From contig NZ_JAFA01000021.1 of NCBI RefSeq assembly GCF_000519185.1, positions 1-64,000 on the forward strand: DNA of 64,000 nt, in the 5' to 3' direction. This DNA is from Paraburkholderia nodosa DSM 21604. GTDB taxonomy: Bacteria; Pseudomonadota; Gammaproteobacteria; Burkholderiales; Burkholderiaceae. The translations under genes and the position numbers were made by a program. How positions within the stretch are numbered: the stretch's first letter is position 1; each line of letters begins with the position of its first letter. The notes beneath the pieces are model-generated. The model ran no database searches, had not been told where the DNA came from, and saw only the letters and a program-made list of their open reading frames with translations. Shown here one piece after another: positions 59,913 to 64,000 of this stretch.

Positions 59913-60251
59913 ATGGCCATCCCCCATGCCGCGCCGGGTGAGGTCTTCGACGTGCGGCCGCTAGGCGGCGCGCTCAAGACCACGAAGTCGACTACCCTGA
60001 TCCGCGCGCAGCAACTCGAAGTCATGCGCATCGTGCTGCCCACGGGCAAGCGCCTGCCCGAGCACAGCGTACCCGGCGAGATCACGGTGCAGTGCGTGGA
60101 AGGCGTGATCCGTTTCTTCGTGAACGGCGACCCGCGCACCATGCACGCCGGCGACATGCTGCTGCTCGGCGGCGGCGAAACGCACGCGCTGGAAGCGCTC
60201 GACGACGCCTCCGTGATCGTCACGATTCATCTCGCCCATGGGGACAAGTAA
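59913..60251 (+). CDS. Small single-domain cupin protein
   Basis: This 112-residue cupin has the two conserved motifs RLPEHSVPGEITVQCVEG and MHAGDMLLLGGGETHALEA, with potential metal ligands His and Glu. It lies nine bases after the OsmC gene, so the pair is probably co-transcribed. The substrate is unknown. The operon ends at a strong hairpin (60276-60314). Confidence 0.86.
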   Translation: MAIPHAAPGEVFDVRPLGGALKTTKSTTLIRAQQLEVMRIVLPTGKRLPEHSVPGEITVQCVEGVIRFFVNGDPRTMHAGDMLLLGGGETHALEALDDASVIVTIHLAHGDK

Positions 60252-60275
60252 GGGTTAGTGCAGCATCCGCCACAA

Positions 60276-60314
60276 AAAAGGGCGTGTCCCGGCGAATGCC
60301 GGACACGCCCTTTT
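60276..60314. terminator. Bidirectional terminator after the cupin gene
   Basis: AAAAGGGCGTGTCC pairs with GGACACGCCCTTTT, with extra GGC/GCC pairing at the loop. A-runs and T-runs flank both sides between the convergent genes. Confidence 0.85.
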
Positions 60315-60344
60315 ACTTGTCGAAGACGGGTTGCCCGGCCTCGC

Positions 60345-61778
60345 TCATTGCTTCGACGGCTGCGGATCGTCGTCGAGCGTCTTGAGGAACGCGATGATGT
60401 CCTGAATGTCGCTTGGCGTCATCGCCGGCTTGTCGCCGAACTTGCGGTCGAACGGCGCATCGGTCACGTCCACGTTCTTCTGGAACTGCGGCGGAATATC
60501 GTCGTACTTGTCGATCTTGCCGTCGGCGCCGTGCGGATAGAACTTGCCCGGGTCCGTATTGCGATCGTTGTAGAACGCCATCACGTCGTCGAGGTTGTGG
60601 TACACGCCGTTATGGAAAAACACCGTGCGCGTAGCCGAATTGCGCAGCGTGGGCGTGAGGAACATGCCGCAGTACTGCGTCTGGTCCTTGAAGTCCGAGC
60701 GGAACGGGCCGCACACGCCCATATCGAAGAAGTGCGGGTCCTTGTTCTGCGCGAGCTTGTTGTTGCGCGGCACGCCCAGCGCCTCGTACTGGTAGTCGGT
60801 GAACATGGGCGGCAGGCCGTCCTTGCCGGGCTTCGAGAGGTGGCAGCCCGCGCAGTTCGCCTTGTTCGGGTCGTTGAAGAGGCGCAAGCCGCGCAGCTCG
60901 GCTTGCGAGAGGCGCGCATGGCCTTCGAGCCAGCGATCGTACCTGCTGTTATAGGGATGGAACGACTGATCTTCCACCTGGTAGCGCGAGATCGCGAACA
61001 TCGCCTCCGCCACCGCCAGCTTCGGGTCGCCAAAGATCCGGTCGCCGAACAGCTCCGTGAAGTGCTTCGCATACGGCGCCTTTTCGAGCTTCGTCGCCAC
61101 CTGTTCGATGCTCGTGTTCGCCATTTCCACGGGATTGAGCAGCGGGCCATACGCCTGCTGCTGCAGCGTGTCGGCGCGGCCGTCCCAGAACAGGCCGCCC
61201 TGCGGCACCATCTCCACGGAAGTCGATGCGCCGCCCGCCACCTTCTGCGACTTCACGACGTCGGCTGCGGCCGTGGCCTGCTGGGCGACCGTCGGCGCGT
61301 CGTCGGCTTCGCCCTGGTCGGGCCCGATGCTGAAGTTCGGTTGACGGTACAGATACATGAGCGAAGGCGGCGGACGATAACCCTGCTGGTTCATCGCGAG
61401 GCCGCCCAGCTGCACGTCGTGCCCATTGGGAGGACCGTAGGAACGATCGGGGCTATGGCACGACGCACAGGACTGCTGACCGGAGCCCGAGAGCGCCGGA
61501 TCGAAAAAGAGCTGCTTGCCGAGCTGCGCCATCGCCGAAAGCGGTGCGACTGGCGGGCGCTGCAGCACCACCGGGTGCGGATTCGCGCCCGTCAGGTTCT
61601 CGACGACCTCGCCCACGGCATCGGGCACGTTGGCCGGAAACGCCACGGCGTAGGCGCAAAAACCCAGTGCGCCGACCGCGATCACGGCGGCGGCAGCGCG
61701 CAGGACGACCCGCGTGGGCCTCGCCGCGCTACGCGGTTTGGGTGAAGACGGTGTAGGCGAAGTGGAAAGCTCGGACAT
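60345..61778 (-). CDS. MauG/di-haem cytochrome c peroxidase-family protein, membrane-anchored
   Basis: This 477-residue protein has an N-terminal transmembrane helix (residues 25-45; RAAAAVIAVGALGFCAYAVA). The two haem sites are CASCH (high-potential domain region, followed by SPDRS) and CAGCH (about residue 330). PLSAMAQLGKQLFFDPALSG is the usual entry to the peroxidase fold. It is longer than typical CcpA (about 330-350 residues) owing to insertions between the haem domains. It could reduce peroxide or oxidise another substrate. The ATG at 61778 is chosen from the anchor's position; the ribosome site is weak. Confidence 0.86.
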   Translation of the reverse strand: MSELSTSPTPSSPKPRSAARPTRVVLRAAAAVIAVGALGFCAYAVAFPANVPDAVGEVVENLTGANPHPVVLQRPPVAPLSAMAQLGKQLFFDPALSGSGQQSCASCHSPDRSYGPPNGHDVQLGGLAMNQQGYRPPPSLMYLYRQPNFSIGPDQGEADDAPTVAQQATAAADVVKSQKVAGGASTSVEMVPQGGLFWDGRADTLQQQAYGPLLNPVEMANTSIEQVATKLEKAPYAKHFTELFGDRIFGDPKLAVAEAMFAISRYQVEDQSFHPYNSRYDRWLEGHARLSQAELRGLRLFNDPNKANCAGCHLSKPGKDGLPPMFTDYQYEALGVPRNNKLAQNKDPHFFDMGVCGPFRSDFKDQTQYCGMFLTPTLRNSATRTVFFHNGVYHNLDDVMAFYNDRNTDPGKFYPHGADGKIDKYDDIPPQFQKNVDVTDAPFDRKFGDKPAMTPSDIQDIIAFLKTLDDDPQPSKQ

Positions 61779-61962
61779 GATGCGATCTTTCTTTGCGTAA
61801 TACCACGAGAAGGAAAAGCCGAACGCCGCGAGCACCCAGCGAACATCGAAGCTGGCGCGCAACGCGGCGAGAGCCACACGACGTGACAACGGCGCGAGGC
61901 CGGCCGTCCTGCACGCGCGCGACTTGCGCGTGCCGACGGTCGAACCTCGCGCCGGACGTCGA

Positions 61963-63651
61963 TCAGATCGACGGCGCGGAGCTCAACTGCGTGCCCAGCG
62001 TGCCGTCGAGATACAACACCGGCAGATTACCCGTACCGCTAAAGTTGAACAGCGCGCGCATGTCGCCTGCGGCTGCGTCGAACGAACCGCCGCCGAGACG
62101 TCCGCCGCCGAGCCAGTTGTCCTCGATGAAGCGCACGACCGAAGCTTGATCGATGAACGTATGGTCGACGTAGTTGGCCTTCGCCCACGGCGAGATCACG
62201 AGGAACGGAATGCGCGTGCCCGGACCGCAACGGCCGTTGACCGGTGAGCCCGCGATACCCGTGGGCTGCGTGCCGCTGCCGCACACGGCGTTGCCGTTGA
62301 GCTGATCGGCCGCGTTCAGCGACGAATGCACCGGCGCCATGTACTGGTGGTCGTACCAGCCGTCCGAATCGTCATAGGTCACGACGACGGCCGTGTTCTT
62401 CCAGTCCGGCTGCTGCATCAGGAAGTTCACGACCTTGGTCACGAACTGCTGCTCGTCGAGCGGGTCCGAATAGCCCGCGTGCGCGTCCTGGGCAGCGGGT
62501 GCCTTGAGGAAGCTCACCGACGGGAAGGTGCCCGCCGTCACAGCCGCGAAGAAGTCGTCCGTGTCGTACTGGTGGTTGGCCGGGTCCAGCGTCTTGCCGT
62601 CCGCTTCGAGCGTCGAGCCAACGGCCGCCGTCGCGCTCGGGCGCAGATGCTGCGGATTCGCCGTCGTCTTGAAGTACTGGAACCAGTTGTGGTGCGGGCT
62701 GTAGTCGGCGGTCGCCGCGTTCACGGCCGTTGCGACCGTGCTGCGCAGGCAGCCCGTCGTGCCGTTGGCGTTGACCGTCTGCAGGTTGAAGCCGCCCATG
62801 AAGCCGCCCCACGTGATCTTCTGCGCGTTCAGCAGGTCGCCGATGTTCTGCGCGTTGATCATGCCCTGGTCGGTCTTGCTCGAGCACGTGTCGTAGCCCG
62901 GATCCACGTCACCCATCATCGTCAGGCCGCCTGCGCCGTCTTCGATGTAGTAGCTGGGCGCCGCAACCGTCGAAGGCAGCTTCGACGTGTTCACGAGTTC
63001 GAGACCGTTGGTCTGGCCCGAGACGACTTCGAGTGCGCCCGGCGTCGACGGACCGTAGGTCGTGGTCCATGCGTTGTCGCTCATCGCGAACTTCTGCGCG
63101 TAGTTCCACAGCGCCGTGACGGTGTTGCCGTCGTAGAAGCCCATCACCTGGCCCTTCGTGCCGAAGGCGCCCGCGCCGCCGCTCGTGCCCTTACCCGTGT
63201 ACGTCGGGAACAGGTCGAGCAAGCCGTTGTCGCCGGCCTGCTGTTCGGCCGTGTAGGCGTGATTCTGATCGGCCGTGGCGGCCTGCGTGCGGTCGAGACG
63301 GAACGGCGGCGAAGCGTTCGCGCCGTTGAGCGTCGTGCTCGCGTTGCCGTTAGAGTTGATCAGCGCGGTGGTGAGGCCGTTGACCGTCGGCGTGCCCGAA
63401 GCGGCCGTGAAGGCCGGCTCGCCGCTCGGATTCGTGGCGCTCGGGTAGGTGGCGAAGTAGTGGTCGAACGAAACGTTCTCGCCGTAGATCACGACGAGGT
63501 GCTTGATCGGCGTGGCCGTCGTCAGCGTATCCTGCGCCGACGCGGCTGCGGCTGCAGACGTCCCCGAATTCGAATTGCTGCTGCCACATGCAAACAGCGC
63601 GGCAGCGAGGCCCGCACAAGGCAGGGCGAGTAATGCTCGGCGATACAACAT
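61963..63651 (-). CDS. Secreted phosphoesterase (acid phosphatase/phospholipase C superfamily)
   Basis: This 562-residue PF04185-type phosphoesterase has the metal/nucleophile region HLVVIYGENVSFDHYFATYP, NAWTTTYGPSTPGALEVVSG and VVVTYDDSDGWYDHQY. It resembles the AcpA-like acid phosphatases of Burkholderia and Francisella. A lipobox-like LFAC-GSS at about residue 25 suggests a lipoprotein. The ATG at 63651, with GGAG nine bases upstream, is preferred to the one at 63666. The C-terminal AGDMRALFNFSG is typical of the family. Confidence 0.88.
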   Translation of the reverse strand: MLYRRALLALPCAGLAAALFACGSSNSNSGTSAAAAASAQDTLTTATPIKHLVVIYGENVSFDHYFATYPSATNPSGEPAFTAASGTPTVNGLTTALINSNGNASTTLNGANASPPFRLDRTQAATADQNHAYTAEQQAGDNGLLDLFPTYTGKGTSGGAGAFGTKGQVMGFYDGNTVTALWNYAQKFAMSDNAWTTTYGPSTPGALEVVSGQTNGLELVNTSKLPSTVAAPSYYIEDGAGGLTMMGDVDPGYDTCSSKTDQGMINAQNIGDLLNAQKITWGGFMGGFNLQTVNANGTTGCLRSTVATAVNAATADYSPHHNWFQYFKTTANPQHLRPSATAAVGSTLEADGKTLDPANHQYDTDDFFAAVTAGTFPSVSFLKAPAAQDAHAGYSDPLDEQQFVTKVVNFLMQQPDWKNTAVVVTYDDSDGWYDHQYMAPVHSSLNAADQLNGNAVCGSGTQPTGIAGSPVNGRCGPGTRIPFLVISPWAKANYVDHTFIDQASVVRFIEDNWLGGGRLGGGSFDAAAGDMRALFNFSGTGNLPVLYLDGTLGTQLSSAPSI

Positions 63652-64000
63652 GTAGTTAGGCTCCATCGATTGTTTGAGTTGCTTTTTAGAGTCCTTCAGA
63701 CGCGGCGCGCACCAGTGCGCCCTGCCGCCGCGCCGTTCAGGCGGCGCCCATCCAGCCTGCGGACGGGCTCCAATGCGCCTTACATCAGAGCGAGCGCATT
63801 ACAACATCGCAAGATGACTACACGGCGACCGTTTAATTTCCGAATACTTTCAGTAATTTTCAGAATCGAAAGAATCGTTGAAGGGACTGTGTGTGCGGGG
63901 TTCTGGATTCGGCCCTGGATTCGGTCCGCGCGCGGGGCCGGGATTGAGCCAATTGCACTCCGTGCGGCGCGAGCTATAACTGAAAGCACAGTGCGGATGT
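63652..64000. other. Intergenic sequence without a recognisable gene
   Basis: These bases upstream of the phosphoesterase gene hold its promoter, which I cannot place. The stretch 63800-63880 is A/T-rich and includes two direct TTTCAG copies ten bases apart (63848 and 63858). No open frame here shows coding character up to the window edge. Confidence 0.5.

Noticed and set aside
63848..63863. Paired TTTCAG as a Pho box for the phosphoesterase
   Set aside because: Repeat spacing is ten rather than eleven bases, the core differs from TGTCA and the orientation is opposite to the gene.

Overview
The window is chromosomal DNA of a high-GC betaproteobacterium, most likely Burkholderia sensu lato (Paraburkholderia, Caballeronia or a relative). 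Supporting this are the protein sequences, a Burkholderia-type general porin, MetE/MetR, and a hairpin-rich intergenic repeat that I associate with Paraburkholderia genomes. No mobile element, rRNA, tRNA or CRISPR array is visible.

Region 1 (about 0.2-36.5 kb) is an almost complete choline / glycine betaine catabolic island. A co-directional block on the minus strand (15971 down to 224) encodes serine hydroxymethyltransferase, an M19 dipeptidase-like protein, a V4R/DUF5943 protein, dimethylglycine dehydrogenase DgcA-DgcB, its own ETF pair, glycine betaine monooxygenase GbcA-GbcB, a quaternary-amine ABC importer and a GbdR-like AraC regulator. A second GbdR-like regulator (16427-17458) diverges from glyA. 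A second minus-strand block holds sdaA, soxBDAG, folB and fdhA, followed across an intergenic region by a porin. The betIBA operon on the plus strand supplies glycine betaine from choline. choX and an APC permease (minus strand) complete the uptake genes. The route reads choline -> betaine aldehyde -> glycine betaine -> dimethylglycine -> sarcosine -> glycine -> serine -> pyruvate. FdhA removes formaldehyde, and GlyA/FolB tie the C1 units to folate. Five promoters in this island share paired RCGACR half-sites exactly 21 bp apart, a candidate GbdR-type operator. BetI-like palindromes lie at betI and choX.

Region 2 (36.7-46 kb) is mixed: the divergent metR-metE pair with a clear inverted repeat between them, an MFS transporter plus acyl-CoA ligase operon of unknown substrate, a DUF4142 periplasmic protein, a TMEM175-type channel, a cytochrome b561 and a stub of an H-NS-family protein.

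Region 3 (46.1-53.7 kb) is a D-glucarate module. MFS transporter, lactonase, gudD and kdgD are on the minus strand; the semialdehyde dehydrogenase is on the plus strand and a FadR/GntR regulator converges on it. Similar palindromic sites lie at all three promoters.

Region 4 (54.1-60.3 kb) is a plus-strand cluster for a B-type (ba3-like) haem-copper oxidase with three c-type cytochromes, then OsmC and cupin genes. Region 5 (60.3-63.7 kb) has a membrane-anchored MauG/di-haem peroxidase and a secreted phosphoesterase. The last 350 bases show no gene.
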